Assembly: GCA_960531495.1 (NCBI GenBank)
Contig: OY482866.1
Location: forward strand, 5,233,918-5,297,917
Length of the DNA: 64,000 nucleotides
Source: Zeus faber
Taxonomy: Eukaryota > Chordata > Actinopteri > Zeiformes > Zeidae
Reading direction: 5' to 3'
The notes under the pieces are model-generated. The model was not told the DNA's origin, did not search any database, and saw only the letters and a list, made by a program, of their open reading frames with translations. Below, piece by piece: positions 11,950-64,000 of the stretch. The stretch's first letter is position 1. Each line of letters begins with the position of its first letter. Made by a program: the position numbers and the translations under genes.

Positions 11950-12600
11950 ATGTGGTCCCCCCCCCCCCCCCCCCCCCCCCCTTCGCGATGGTGCCGCTCA
12001 TCTTCCGTCACGGGCGCCACGGCGGCCCTTTCGGGTGGCCAACCGAAAGCGAGCTCCTCGCTAAACGCTTTGTGCCCTGAGCGAAGGGGAGGAGCAGCGA
12101 CACCGCTGGGGGGAAGACACGCTTTGAGTTCGGAGGCCGTTCGGTTCCTCGTGTTTATCAGTGACGAGCGCCGGCCTTTCCGCGGTACATTGAGGGGTAC
12201 GGGGCACGGGTTGAGATCGAAATCCCAGGGTTTGCCGCCGGTCGTCCGGCAGCAGCAACAACAGCAAAGTAGGAGCTCCTCCCACCGGGTAGTTTGCGTA
12301 CGGTAGCCGAGATGCTACCTTGTGCTAAGTCCCCAGACGCGTTTCTCACCTGAGTGGGAGACGGTGTTGGTTTCTATTTTGGAGGAATCGGGTCGAGTGG
12401 ACGTTGTTTTGGGTTTTTTTTGACGCCGGGCGCGGGGCCGTCGTCCTACTGCGACCGATCCAACGCCAAGGTGTGTGGGTGTGTGTGTGTGTGTGCTGAA
12501 CCAGCTCGCATCGCGAACACACAACCAAGTTAACCGGCAGAAGCAGCTGTTTCGACCCGCATCACAAGCTCATTAGATTAGACGACGATCCATACACACA
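11950..12600 (+). promoter_or_regulatory. rgp1: CpG-rich promoter region and probable 5' UTR of rgp1
   Basis: A GC- and CpG-rich block lies 0.3-0.9 kb before the rgp1 start codon and begins with a poly(C) run (about 11,958-11,981). The start codon follows a splice acceptor directly (CAG at 12,905-12,907), so at least one non-coding 5' exon should lie here. I could not fix its donor. No TATA box is evident, which suits a housekeeping gene. Confidence 0.5.
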
Positions 12601-12907
12601 GGGGGATTAACCAGTCTATTCACTGCAAATAGGACTGTTTTTATCATGAAGATTGGCTTACTTTACTGTCATAACCAAACACTAAGTACTACTTCTGATT
12701 ATACATATATATATATGTGTGTGTGTGTGTGTGTTTTTCATAGTCTTCAAAGTTTTCCCTTTGACTGCACCCGCATACTATGACGGCGCGGGACACACGA
12801 ACATCCCGAGCCTTGTGTTGACTCGACCCTTGTCCTGTCCTACTTTGATTATTCGATCGGGTGTTGTAGTTGATTCCCAGCCGAGCTCTCCTCCTATCTC
12901 TGTCCAG

Positions 12908-17407
<4,500 letters not shown>

Positions 17408-17948
17408 GGGTGTGTGAGTCTGAGTGGGAGTGATGTAAGAAGAAAAGTACATATTTTGTGTCTGATGCAAAGACGTGTCCGTACGCTCCGGTCTCTCCGC
17501 GTGTTTGAGATGCGAGTTTTCCAGAACAAGTCATGCTGGATCAGAAAGGGTTTAGCATTTCAGGAACAAATGAGAATGTTTTCCATTGTATATGCACACT
17601 TATTGTTGAACTTCTTATGTCAAGTATGCAACCTATTATTTTTTTTTTGCCTTTTTAACTTTTGAATACTTTCTTCCCGTCGGGAGGTTGAGAGACGTTT
17701 TCCTTGTAAAGCGCGGTTGACTTTATGCTCTTTGTACATTCGCTATTTAATTCCATTTTTCACGAAGCCCACGTGCACTGTGCGCTGCTAAGTAAAAACA
17801 GCTGTTTTTTATGCAATTCATTTGTACATTTAAATGGATCGTGCTCTCTTTCGCAATGGCTGTGCAAGTATTTAAATCATCAATTAAATGGTGGATTTGA
17901 ATTTGACAAATGAGTGAGCTTTGTGAGCCATTTGTTACTACACACATC

Positions 17949-17954
17949 AATAAA
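17949..17954 (+). terminator. rgp1: Polyadenylation signal of rgp1
   Basis: A canonical AATAAA lies 542 bases after the stop codon, in an AT-rich 3' flank. It is the likeliest rgp1 3' end. The downstream cleavage site was not identified. Confidence 0.6.
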
Positions 17955-17959
17955 CAGTT

Positions 17960-18605
17960 CTTTTCTATATACTGATTTTCAATTATTTAAGTATTTTAAT
18001 ACGGTTAAATGACTTGCAATACAAATAAAATCAAGTACAGTGTGAATTACAATTATATATTACGTGTAAGCATGCTGATATTTACAATAAGCACATTTGA
18101 TTGTTGCGTTAGATTAAATATATATTTTTTATGATTTAATATCTGATCTTTTAAAACCAACAAATGAAATGACTCAACTTTCTATAAGGGGGGTCTTAAT
18201 AACTGTCTTTGCTTCAAACGATGATCACATTACTGTATGTGAAAAAATACACTTTAGATAAGGCAAAGATCAACCCTCCTAAAATGATAGAATTCCATCA
18301 AGGCCCCTTTGGCTTTAATTAGTAATGTCCTCAAATGTGTAAAAACTCCTTAAACGGCCTGTCTTTGCAAATAATGGAAGGAACGAACTTTGCTATGCAC
18401 ATTGAGCTTCAATCCTCTTGTGATTTACTTCATAAAGTAGCCAAACAAAAGGGCAACAAAGCATGCTTCAATAACTAAACAAACTCACTGACACATTCTA
18501 CCGTTCCCCTTTAGCTCCAAGAACTGTCTAAACGGTTAATACTATATATTGGTACACTTTATATGCATAAAGGTTTGTACTCGTGACCATCGCCGGTCAG
18601 GTTTG
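17960..18605. other. Intergenic DNA between rgp1 and msmp (tail to tail)
   Basis: AT-rich DNA with no coding match. It probably includes the 3' untranslated region of msmp (minus strand) near 18,200-18,610. I see no repeat here. Confidence 0.5.
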
Positions 18606-18610
18606 ATGGC

Positions 18611-19431
18611 TTATCCCTCCAGCTGCTGCTGTAGCTTGAGTGAGCCGTGGCTGGGGCTCAGGTCGTGGTCCCCCGGGAAGCAGGGCAGGCGGCGGTCGGC
18701 GCTCTGGACCAGGGACACTTTGCAGGACGTCTGCTCCACCCGCACCTCACACCACGAGGGGAAGTCCACCGGCCGATGGACCCTGCAGAACCAACAAGAG
18801 GACCAGTGCCTGAAGCTTCATCACCTGCGCAGTTGAACATGAATGGATAGCAGTTCATGGATAGATAGATAGATAGATAGATAGGACGCATACTCACGTC
18901 TCACAGCACCCAACACCAACGGGGTGAAGACAAGTGCACTGCAGACAAGTGCTGTCGGTCCAGGTTTCCCCCATTGAGTAATTCCTCCCCTCGTACACAC
19001 ACTGTGCTGTAAAAGAAGCGTCATCAGGAATTCATGACATTTCACAGCGGTAAGTGTGTCGGCGCATTTTATGATCCCAACATCTGGCCAGAGTTTCATC
19101 ATGTATACAAGCATCGTGTCGGTGTTCCAGGTGTGAGAGTAAAACATCCATATGCATTTACCCTCCCCACTATGGGAAATTATGACGATTCCACGTTAAG
19201 TGCACTTTAACATTTACTGTATGATGTTTTGAAAGTGACACTGATCAAAAATGTGGTTTTCTTAGCTGACCTCAGAAGCCTCCGAAAGTGAGTGCAATGT
19301 GGTGTTTGAGGAGAGGGTATCTGACCTCTTGCGTCGAAGTGGCATTCCATCGGTGCAGCGGAGCCTCCGCTGGTCCACAGCAGAAGCGCGGCGAGGGTGG
19401 CGAGTGCGCAGTTGGCTCCGGTGGACTCCAT
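18611..19431 (-). CDS. msmp: Microseminoprotein, prostate-associated-like secreted protein (Msmp)
   Basis: Three coding exons: 19,326-19,431; 18,898-19,006; 18,611-18,782, giving 128 residues, in frame. A hydrophobic signal peptide (residues about 1-26, with LATLAALLLW) precedes a cysteine-rich mature chain with ten cysteines: ECHFDARAQC, TCLQCTCLHPVGVGCCET, PVDFPSWCEVR, TSCKVSL and RRLPCFPG. The CTCLHPVGVGCC core is diagnostic of MSMP within the beta-microseminoprotein family. Human MSMP is a small secreted factor reported as a chemoattractant/ligand. It lies next to RGP1 in human too, which supports orthology. A TATA box sits 52 bases before the ATG. Intron 1 or 2 flanks hold a short GATA repeat (18,860-18,884). 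Confidence 0.93.
18860..18884. repeat. (GATA)n in msmp intron 2
   Basis: About six GATA units between msmp exons 2 and 3. Confidence 0.9.
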
Positions 19432-19482
19432 TTTCCTCGGTCTGGCCCCGTCTCTGGCTTAGCCTCTGCCCACACACCTCCA

Positions 19483-19488
19483 TTTATA
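19483..19488 (-). promoter_or_regulatory. msmp: TATA box of msmp
   Basis: On the minus strand GGTATAAATG places TATAAA 52 bases before the msmp start codon (19,431). That leaves room for a transcription start near 19,455 and a short 5' leader. Position and sequence fit a core promoter of a regulated secreted-protein gene. Confidence 0.6.
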
Positions 19489-20336
19489 CCTTCCAAAAGC
19501 TTTACGACCACGCTGCGGAGGTGTGGTCAGAGAGAGCGTGCGGCCTATGGTCTGGGGAGGTAGGCGTTGGGGAGGTGGCGGTGCCATAGGGAACAAGAGG
19601 GATGATTTTTTTTTCTGGGGGGGTGGGGGGGACAGGGGGACAGGGAGGAAAAATACATGTCTTGGCATCGATTTGGCACTCCTGATCAGCCTCGCTGCGC
19701 TTCAGTGGGCATGAACCTTTATAGTGGTAGAAAGAGTGACACATCCTCGCGGTGACTAAGAGGGAAGGGTAGAGGTGGGGGACGGAGATAGGAGGGAGCG
19801 CGGCCCAAAGAGAGGGGGAGCAACGAGACAAGGGAGACGGATGGAATTGTCGAACATGATTCATTCAGCCTCCGCTGGCTCGATACGGCGAGCCGCTGTG
19901 GCGCTGTTGGCTGTTGTTACTGACGCACACACAGAACAGCGAGGTATCTGTCGGTGAATGGAACTATTCCGATGTTCTCGCAATAGCGTTTTGAAGTCGT
20001 GTGAGGGGAATCGATCGAGCAGAGCAGGAGCGGGACAACGTTCTGCTGGTCTTTTCTCACGGCACCAGATGCATCGTCTCAATGTGGCTTTACACAGAAT
20101 CCCCCTATGCACGCGCACGGTCACATGCATCAGGAAGTTTGCAGTGGTGTACATCCTCCCCGGACCCCCTCTGCTACATTAGCGGAATATATTCATACTC
20201 ATAGAATCCATTCCGTGACCTCATGCGAGGCCTTCTTCGGCCGGTCAGCCCCTGAAGGAGTAGGTGAAAACATGGGATGTTCATGGAAGAGGGAACCCAT
20301 AAAAACAGGTTTTGAGCTTTATAGCTGCGTTTTACA

Positions 20337-20412
20337 GGTGTGTGTGTGTGTGTGTGTCTGTGCGTGCGTGCGTGCGTGCATGCATGCGTGCGTGTGTGTG
20401 CGTGCATGCATG
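20337..20412. repeat. GT-rich microsatellite with GCGT and GCAT units
   Basis: GT repeat grading into GCGT and GCAT variants. Confidence 0.85.
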
Positions 20413-21860
20413 TAACAGTGAGAAGGATACTGAAGATAATACATCCCATCGGGTGCTCTGACTTCCTCTCACATCAAAATACATGCATCCTAGGCTACTT
20501 GGAGTCCCTACATTTCCTGTAGATCTGAGTAATATGTGAATGTAAGTATCGAATATGTTTGGATGAGTCTGCCTACTTAGTAAGCAGGGCTAAGTCCCCT
20601 GTCCCCCATGACCGTTAACAAAAACGAGCAGGTAGAGAAAATGGAAGGATGGAGGGATGGGTGGCTGAAAAAGACCCCTTATGCTCACCGCAAAAGCTCA
20701 GAATGTTAAAAGGTTAAGTGTCAGTAAGTAAAACATGTGATGCGGCTAACTTGGCTCCAAGGTCGCACAGTAACGTTCTCCAGGCCAAAAGGGAACATTA
20801 GATCATCTCCTTTCACTTTTCTTATTTGAAGTCTGGGGTGCAAGATCTCAGGGGGGAAAAAACCAAACCCTCAGCCCTCTCAGAAGAGGCTCCGGGGTCC
20901 CGCAAAGTCCTATTTTTTATGTGCTTGCTCTTTGGTACCCCACAGTAGTCTGCAAGTGATGATAGGTCCCCCCCCCCAATCAGCCAAGGGGGCTACCGCC
21001 TCCATTGTCTTGTATGACTCACAGTTGCCGCTCTCTAATGGACGCTGTGTCTATAAAGATGTAAGGGCTAGGGTTAGGTTACAACTCAAGGGCCCTTGTC
21101 AGCGACACGCCGTGTCATAAACACCAGGGTCTTGCCAATTCTGTCTTTTGACATTGATTGTGCCATTGACCGAAAGGTTAATTCGCTTCCTTACTTCCAG
21201 TAAATACTCGTGTTGCCAGGCCAAACACCAGATATTCTATTGGGAAACTTTTAAAATAGACTCCAGAGTTTTTCGGTGACAACTGTTCTTCCACACATTC
21301 CACTGGGGTGGTCATTCTTCAACACCTATGGGTCCTATACAAGTGCGCTGATGGTGGGTGCACGCCCTGGTTCGATGATTTGATGAGGATGATGGAGGCA
21401 TTCTCCATAACAAAGGATGAGGATTTTCCTGTAACACGCCTATTGTGCTCCATGGACATGGCAGTTAATTGTTAACAGGGGTAATTTCATTGGGGAAACA
21501 ATGTGTTTTGAGACGGAGTGGTGATGATTCCATGGAATCATCACCAGCCCCACCTTGGAGAAGGGGAAGCTTAAATTGAGGTTTAGATGTCTGTAAATGC
21601 TAAGCCCCCCCCCCCCCCCCCCCTCCCCACACCCCTGATTGCCCTTAGAAATACATCCATAACCTTCGTGAGATGGAAATACTTACGAAGCGTACTTCCC
21701 CCAACAGTATTTTAGTTGCAAAATAGATGTTTTTCATTATTACTATGATATAGTGTTGTACATTCTATACACATTATTTTTAGTCACAGCAATGATATTA
21801 TATATATATGTTTCATAACCACAGAGAACCCTGCATATATTGCTTCAAATGATGTTATAT

Positions 21861-21932
21861 TCAGATTCAAGATTTTTATTTGTCACATACATATACATAC
21901 TTTCATACATATATGCAGTGAAATGTAATGTA
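21861..21932 (+). repeat. Dispersed repeat, copy 2 of 3
   Basis: AGATTCAAGATTTTTATTTG, then ATACATATACATACTTTCAT and ATGCAGTGAAATGTAATG. It matches 10,974-11,055 and the reverse of 51,036-51,110. Confidence 0.7.
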
Positions 21933-22378
21933 TATTGCAATATTGTCAACATATTACATTTTTTTACATTTTTAATAGCAATTCAAACACATTTGTTTTG
22001 ATTGCTATTACTGATGCATCAGATCCTCAACATAATCTGTAGACATCAATCCTTCGCCATAAACAAAAAGTTTGATTTTCCCTACTCTTCCCCATTTTAC
22101 ATCAGTGAATCGAAATTCACTCGTCAAATCTCTGTATCTAAAAATAAGAACGTAGATTTTCAAAAGACACACACGGGTCGAGAGACTAATGCGTTTTTCA
22201 TACGCACTCAATAACTTTTAACATTTCTAACGCATTTCAGGCGTAATATAATCATTGATAGATGTTGGGATGTGTTTACAACGATCGTATTGTTGTGGTG
22301 AAAGGAACCAGTGCGTTCGATGTAACCGTCGCAGACTTTCAACTCTTAACATTGTTTGTTTAACTTTTGATCAATAGA

Positions 22379-22428
<50 letters not shown>
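22379..22428. repeat. (AAT)n microsatellite
   Basis: About 16 uninterrupted AAT units upstream of the pik3c3 promoter region. Confidence 0.95.
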
Positions 22429-22430
<2 letters not shown>

Positions 22431-22559
22431 CATCAACGCTCCATTCCACAGTCGGACTTCCGTCGGTTCAGTCGGGTTCCGACGCGGGTTTAACGAGACA
22501 CAGGCCTGACGTCACAGAAACACAACGTCACAACGCGTTGATAAAAAGTTTCCTTTGCA

Positions 22560-23226
22560 TAGTTCCCCCCCACCCCAGTTCCTAGAACTATCACGGTTGC
22601 TAAACAAACGCGAATTGACGACGGCGCGCATGATTTCCCGTTAGCGCCAGCGGAACGAGCTCGGCCACCGACTCGGACTTTCCGATTTCCGAGCGTCGGC
22701 GGAATGCAGCATATGCGGACTCTGCGCGTGCGGTTCCTTTAAACAAGCACGCCCGGAAGCCCCGCCCCCTCGCCCGCTTCCGCCTCGTCCGCTCAGACTC
22801 AGCCAACACATCGACGATATCGCGATCTGCAGCGCGGCGGCCTCGCCGCGGCTGATCGACCAGCGATTACTTTGGACTGCACGTGGATTTGGCTCGCCGT
22901 GTTGTTGTGCCGCGGCCGAGGACGTCAACCCGAGAGCCCCCGTCCAGTCGGGCGTAGAAATAATGTCCCCGCCGTGAGTGTAGACATGCGAGGTCCGACG
23001 CCCTCGAAAGAAAGGAAACGTAGCTTAACGACCCCGCGCGGCCGCCCGCACAGAGTTTAGGCCGGTTGGCCCCCCCCAAAAAAAAAAAAAGGGAGACCCA
23101 GGGTCCCGGTCCGAGGCCTCGGCGCAGACCGTCACTGTTCGGAAAGTCGCCGGCTTCCGTCAGGGATTTCATGTTTTGGTCGTCAGTTCTCAGATACAAC
23201 GTATCAGATATATTAGCCGTCGGAAG
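22560..23226 (+). promoter_or_regulatory. pik3c3: CpG-island promoter and 5' UTR of pik3c3
   Basis: A GC-rich, CpG-dense block ends at the pik3c3 start codon (23,227), with no TATA box seen, as expected for a constitutively expressed gene. No splice acceptor adjoins the ATG, so the first coding exon probably carries the 5' leader and the transcription start lies in this block. Confidence 0.55.
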
Positions 23227-41344
<18,118 letters not shown>

Positions 41345-41586
41345 GAAGGACAGAGGGGCTCGAGCCCGAGCTCAACTGGAACGATGGACAAACAGATCCG
41401 TCGCCGTAGGGACCCCACGGTCTTCACCCTAACTGATGCCCTGTGCGAGCAAGAGGAAGAGGAAATATGTCCTGCGACACTGAGTCACACAGAGGCAAAG
41501 AATGCGCTGCCAACATGCACTGCGAAACGGCAAAACAAGGATGGGGGTGTCTTGTTTGCTCCTGTATATAAAAATGTATATTATTG

Positions 41587-41592
41587 AATAAA
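41587..41592 (+). terminator. pik3c3: Polyadenylation signal of pik3c3
   Basis: AATAAA 243 bases after the stop codon, followed within about 25 bases by a genomic A run. It is the first canonical signal after the gene. Confidence 0.65.
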
Positions 41593-41599
41593 TTAACTC

Positions 41600-43505
41600 A
41601 ATTGAAGGCCAAATTAAAAAAAAAAAAAAGTATTAAAAGATGCTTGCATCAGATTGTTTTACTGTTCCTTGTGCCGGCCTAAAATAATAAGAAGAAAAAG
41701 AAATGTGTTTATATGCAGTGTTTACAGTGCTCAGGTTGTTTTGTCAATTGAGCATTACAGCCCATCTGCGTCTGGTGGTACGGTCCGCGCTGGGGGTAGA
41801 AATCGCCCGACCACCCGAGGGAGTCCTGAGTCACCGGATGAGTGACTCAGCCGTTCTTAAAGCGGCAAACTCCCAATACAACCAGATTAAAAAGATTACG
41901 TTTATACTTTTAATCCAAATAAAAATAAAATAAACTGTAGGAATAAAAGCGATGTCATTAGTATCAACTTGACTCTGGTGGGACGGGTTCAGACGGCGTG
42001 GTTCAGCGCCGTCGTCCCAGGTTCAAGTCGTCCTCCCTGATTCAGACGATCGGAGGAAACGACTTGAGGTTTGTAAGACTCCGTAGCGCAGAGAGAAGTT
42101 ATTGAACGAAAACCGACGGGAGCATTAGATGCCGGGCGGGCTTTTGGAAGCCGGCAACACAAGTGTGCTTTTCCAAGTGCACGGAGCAGGCCGAGGCGAC
42201 CGGCCTTCATAAGCCACCGTAGGAGGGGTTTGAGCTTTTGGAAAGCGCCCGGAGACCAGGGTCCGGGTCAAGGACCTCTGAAAACACAAAACATCTCAAA
42301 GAGTTGACTTGTTATGGAGGTGGCGTTAGTTGTATGGGTTGTAACAGATGTTTACTACTGTAAATGTAGACGCATCTCCACTCATCCCTCGAAGTCCTCC
42401 AACAGCAGCATATCTCTTTGAGCCCTATGGTCGAGAAAATTATGTAAAGTATTTGGCTCCTAAATGGCTCCTACTGATAGATTAAACTGCCCACTGCAAT
42501 AGAGAATTGATAGAATGATAGACAAGCAATATCGAGTCCATCTCAGAGTAGACTTCTAGGAAATGCGCTGCAAACGCAGCTCAATCAATGATTGTGATGT
42601 AGTCGTGCAGTCGTACAAAGCAGCGTCTTGCTTCATAAACAGCTTGTCCACGTACTCTACAAGCTGTCTGGAATGGGAGCCCGTGAATCATGCCCCTATA
42701 TGTTCCGTGTGCGCGCAAATGTACGTTGACCCAACAGTTTCTCCAACAACACCCCCCGCCCGGCTCCCTAATGTTGCGGAAAAAGCGCACCACCAGCGAA
42801 ACAGGAGGCAGGAGCAAGATGTTCCTCCATGTCGTCATGCAAGCAGCGGAATGAGGTGTCGGACACGGTTACAAGACAGCGGACCTCTGAAGGGGCAACT
42901 GTGAGTCAGAAATGTCCAGAGCAAAGAGAAGAATAAACAAACTTTTGTTATAATCCTTGAAAACAGCGGGAGGCAGCGAGGGGGGAGGGGGGTTCTAATC
43001 TCTGAAGCTCCTCTCCTTCTCTATTTGGTTTGGACTCGCCTGCCAATGAACATCCACGTGCACAGAAAAATATGTCGTTTTGGATGGGCGAAATAAACAA
43101 TTTCTCCTCGATTGCAAGGCCTCAATCACCGACGAACGCAGCGACCCGAGGACGACCGGAGGCAGCGCCGCAAGCTCCGATTCCAGTTCACCAGAGTCAT
43201 CGCCGCATCGATTCTATCGGCCAGCTCTCCATCGTGTGCCGACAAACTTCATAACGAGCCCTGGACTCAAAACAAGCAACGCAAGTTTCAACGTGAAGAA
43301 TCCCATCCGCTGTGGGAGTCATCTTTTGGGACGTGGATCCGCGGATGGAGGTTTGTCTCCCCTGTGAGTCGATCCCCTCCCACGGGGAGATGCAACTCCC
43401 AACCCCAAACCCATCAGAGCGCAACAATGGATGGTCCCCTCTAAACCCACCTCAAATAGAGCAAGGCACACATTTGGTGGATGGCGTCGGTTTCCAGGCC
43501 TTTAC
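41600..43505. other. Interval between pik3c3 and the receptor gene (tail to tail)
   Basis: No recognised exon. Sequence at 41,985-42,270 is related to the SINE cluster in pik3c3 (GATGCCGGGCGGGCTTTTGG, B-box GGTTCAAGTCG). The part next to 43,505 is probably 3' untranslated sequence of the minus-strand receptor gene. Open frames at 43,080-43,444 show no homology I recognise. Confidence 0.5.
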
Positions 43506-61726
<18,221 letters not shown>

Positions 61727-61729
61727 CTG

Positions 61730-62590
61730 AAGAAAGGCACGAAGAAAAAAAGATACACGCACACTTAGACGGGGGAAAAATGATTCAAAAACGTATTGAT
61801 TGATGATAAGGACAGGTCCAAATATACTTGCGGTTTACGCACATTTAGGCTATTGGGCGAGTTTCCTGCTTAAGATAGCAAATATTTGCCTTAAAATCAG
61901 ACGCTCTGTCTTCATTTTTATTATTGAGACCGTGAGAAACATGGCGTTCCCGCTTGCTTTTCTCCTAATAGCAGACGTTGCTTTTTGAGATCGCTGGAAC
62001 AGTGGTTCAGCACATCATGTGCGGAATGAGTCACTGCGACGGGGTACCGGTGATGTGAAGACACTTTCATCCGTTGGGTGTATTAATGGCATGAGCGGCC
62101 CACCAAGGAATCAGCCGGGGCCACGGGGCAAAGAGAAACGAGCTGGCATCGCGATCACGAGTCCGACTGGTGTGGAGACTCTACATCTCCGTGGACGAGC
62201 ATTCAGCCAAAAAAAAAAAAAAAAAAAAAAAAAGTCACAATGCAACGCCTTGTTCAAGTTTTAAGAAGAATAACAGACACACAACCGAACACTGCAGATG
62301 TATGGAGCGGAGAAATGAGGGGTTTCGTCATCTGTGTGAATGACTCAAGAAATGTCAAGTGTAACCGAGGCCTGATTGTAGGGGAGGGGTGAGTGAGAAT
62401 GTCACACTGTAATAGTGCCGTCTTGCCGCGGGAGCAGTGAGATCAAGCCAGTGTGACAGTGGCCTGGTTCTGAGTTCGGCACGAGATCGAGGCGCTGATG
62501 GGAAATCCACAAAGCCTATTAGGGACCACGCCAGACAGCGTTGGAGAGTCTCTCTCTCCCCCTCCCTCTCCCTCTCCCCCTCCCCAACAG
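61730..62590. other. tesk1 upstream intron sequence, no exon seen
   Basis: Between the first recognised tesk1 exon and 62,590 I find no match to the missing glycine-loop exon. A poly(A) run occupies about 62,211-62,233. Confidence 0.45.
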
Positions 62591-62651
62591 GCCGTCAATG
62601 AGAGCTGCTCCTACACCACGTCCGTTTACTCCTCCGGGCCCTCAGCCTATG
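62591..62651 (+). CDS. Candidate plus-strand internal exon of an unknown gene
   Basis: A long pyrimidine tract (62,550-62,586) ends in CCAACAG, followed by 61 open bases reading AVNESCSYTTSVYSSGPSAY, then a consensus donor GTGAGC after TATG. Acceptor, open frame and donor together look like a real exon. It lies on the strand opposite tesk1. I do not recognise the peptide, and no partner exon was found in the window, so it could be chance. Confidence 0.3.
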
Positions 62652-62659
62652 GTGAGCGG

Positions 62660-62837
62660 TTTCACACACACGAGAGGCATCATGGTCAAACTGACTGGTC
62701 ACGTGTTCCTAGCGCTAAGGGGGGGAGAGAGCGTGAATGCGGTATAGAGGGATTTGGAAGCTTTAGATTAGTTCATGCGATCCATTACTGATCCCTCAAA
62801 TCTCTAACCGTCGCTCTTATCTGCTTCCGTGGAGAGA

Positions 62838-62908
<71 letters not shown>

Positions 62909-64000
62909 TGGGAGTCCGACAAACTGTGTCACTCACCGTCGGCCCGGACTCACCACAGGCTTAGCTGTAACTGGTGACTGAACGTGGTGTGTGGCGTTTA
63001 AACTAGGCGTTTCCAGAGACCCAGTGTCCACAACCTACGCAGAGGATTTCGCCATATTATTGAGCAGAAGGAACACACAAACAGTTACCGTAGGTGAAGG
63101 GCAGGCTGCTCTCGACAACCACGCGTAGAGGACACACCCTAAAACCCCTTCTGGCCCAAACAACAAAAAAATAAATAAATAACCCCACTGCCTAGTAAAG
63201 TGCTGCTGTCAGCAGAGAAAAGTCTCTCTACCTCTCTCATGTGCAGTGGTGCCAGTCATTTTCCCAGCTTGTTCTTTTTAAATAAGGACTGCAGAGGTCA
63301 CCAATGTGGAGCAAGGGACACACACACACACACACACACACACTTTTTTAAAAAGGCATATTCATCCTCCAACACTTGCACATACATTTGTGCCGTTGGA
63401 AAAGCCATGGAGATTTGTGTCTGAGCAAATTTCAACTGCAATTCCAAAATTTCTTGCACACTCCTCCACTTGTTTTTTTTGCTCCACTATGATCGAGAAC
63501 TTCTAAATGTCACATTTCAAAAAAAACTCTTCACATTCCTTGACAAGACTCCTTACTGCGGCACCGCCGCCTGCCACACAACACCAGAATGGCGTTTTCA
63601 GGCCCCTCCGACACAGGTAGAGACACAGGCGTGCAGTTGGAAAAAAATAAATAAAACAGACCTCTCACGCACAAAAAATAAAAAAAATAAATAAAAAGCG
63701 AAATGCTGCGTGGCCCACGCGCCGCTGCCGTGGCCAGTGGCGCTCCAACAGTGGATTCAATGAGAAGCAGCACGTACTGCATGCCACACCCGTACGCTGC
63801 GCCAACGCGTTGGTGGACTTCCGTGATGTTGTACTACCGCGATTCACGTGTGCGTATTGAAACGTAGGGGGCGTACTGAACGGTTCGATAACACAGCGTG
63901 CACCGTTGCATCCCCCATGTGTGTGTGTGTGTGTGTGTTCGACACCCAGCCAGATCGCGTCCCATCAGTGTATGAGCAGGGAAGTCCCCTCTACGCCGCC
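62660..64000. other. Right end, no gene recognised
   Basis: Contains (CA)n at 62,838-62,906, a short (CA)n at 63,318-63,342 and AT-rich non-coding DNA; the last 300 bases are richer in CpG. The tesk1 first coding exon is not recognised here. Confidence 0.5.
62838..62906. repeat. (CA)n microsatellite
   Basis: About 34 CA units. Confidence 0.96.

Larger units (their letters stand above)
7740..11950. other. Gene-poor interval with dispersed repeats
   Basis: No exon with recognisable coding homology on either strand. It contains a perfect hairpin (8,143-8,178), a palindrome (8,311-8,326), LINE-tail-like pieces (about 9,240-9,445 and 9,890-10,010), a poly(A) run (10,006-10,029), a (CA)n tract (about 10,235-10,310), one copy of a three-copy dispersed repeat (10,974-11,055) and ATA-rich tracts (about 11,717-11,825). 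Confidence 0.6.
19500..22560. other. Gene-poor interval between msmp and pik3c3 (head to head)
   Basis: No recognisable exon. Contents: a G-rich tract (about 19,605-19,650), GT/GCATGC microsatellite (20,337-20,412), poly(C) (about 21,604-21,622), a dispersed repeat (21,861-21,932) and an (AAT)n microsatellite (22,379-22,428). The longer open frames (for example 20,107-20,415) run through simple repeats and show no homology. Confidence 0.55.

Noticed and set aside
43080-43444. Overlapping frames downstream of the receptor gene as a new gene
   Set aside because: No homology, no splice signals in register, and three overlapping frames of similar length suggest chance in GC-rich DNA.

Overview
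This is a window of vertebrate, almost certainly teleost fish, genomic DNA. Coding sequence is split into short exons with GT/AG introns, there are many long (CA)n/(GT)n and (AT)n microsatellites, and dispersed repeats resemble ray-finned fish DNA transposons, L2/Rex-type LINE tails and tRNA-like SINEs. Gene calls rest on my own translation and on recognising protein families; no database search was possible.

Layout. 1-7,410 (minus): a decayed, intron-containing copy of the nucleoporin gene nup155. 7,410-12,000: gene-poor, repeats and a perfect hairpin. 12,000-17,960 (plus): rgp1, subunit of the RIC1-RGP1 exchange factor for RAB6. 18,611-19,490 (minus): msmp, a small secreted microseminoprotein. 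19,500-22,560: gene-poor. 22,560-41,600 (plus): the complete pik3c3 (VPS34) gene, 25 coding exons, 878 residues, frame preserved through every junction. 41,600-43,500: repeats. 43,506-46,499 (minus): a class II cytokine-receptor/tissue-factor-like type I membrane protein, 355 residues. 47,964-61,726 (minus): tesk1, nine exons including the kinase core; its first coding exon lies beyond the window. 62,591-62,651 may hold an unassigned plus-strand exon.

rgp1, msmp and tesk1 neighbour each other on human chromosome 9p13.3, so the window keeps part of that block, here with pik3c3 and the receptor between msmp and tesk1. The genes do not form an operon or one pathway; Rgp1 and Vps34 both act in endosome/Golgi membrane traffic, but nothing in the sequence shows shared regulation.

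The most unusual structures: (1) a roughly 0.7 kb inverted duplicate of pik3c3 exon 6 and flanks in intron 10 of the same gene, nearly identical to the source and placed inside a dispersed repeat, so that exons 7-10 are flanked by long inverted repeats; (2) the nup155 relic, with several frameshifts, missing exons and no start codon beside intact genes; (3) microsatellites whose first unit is, or touches, a splice donor in three different genes; (4) a nearly identical repeat of about 150 bp shared in opposite orientation by an rgp1 intron and a tesk1 intron.
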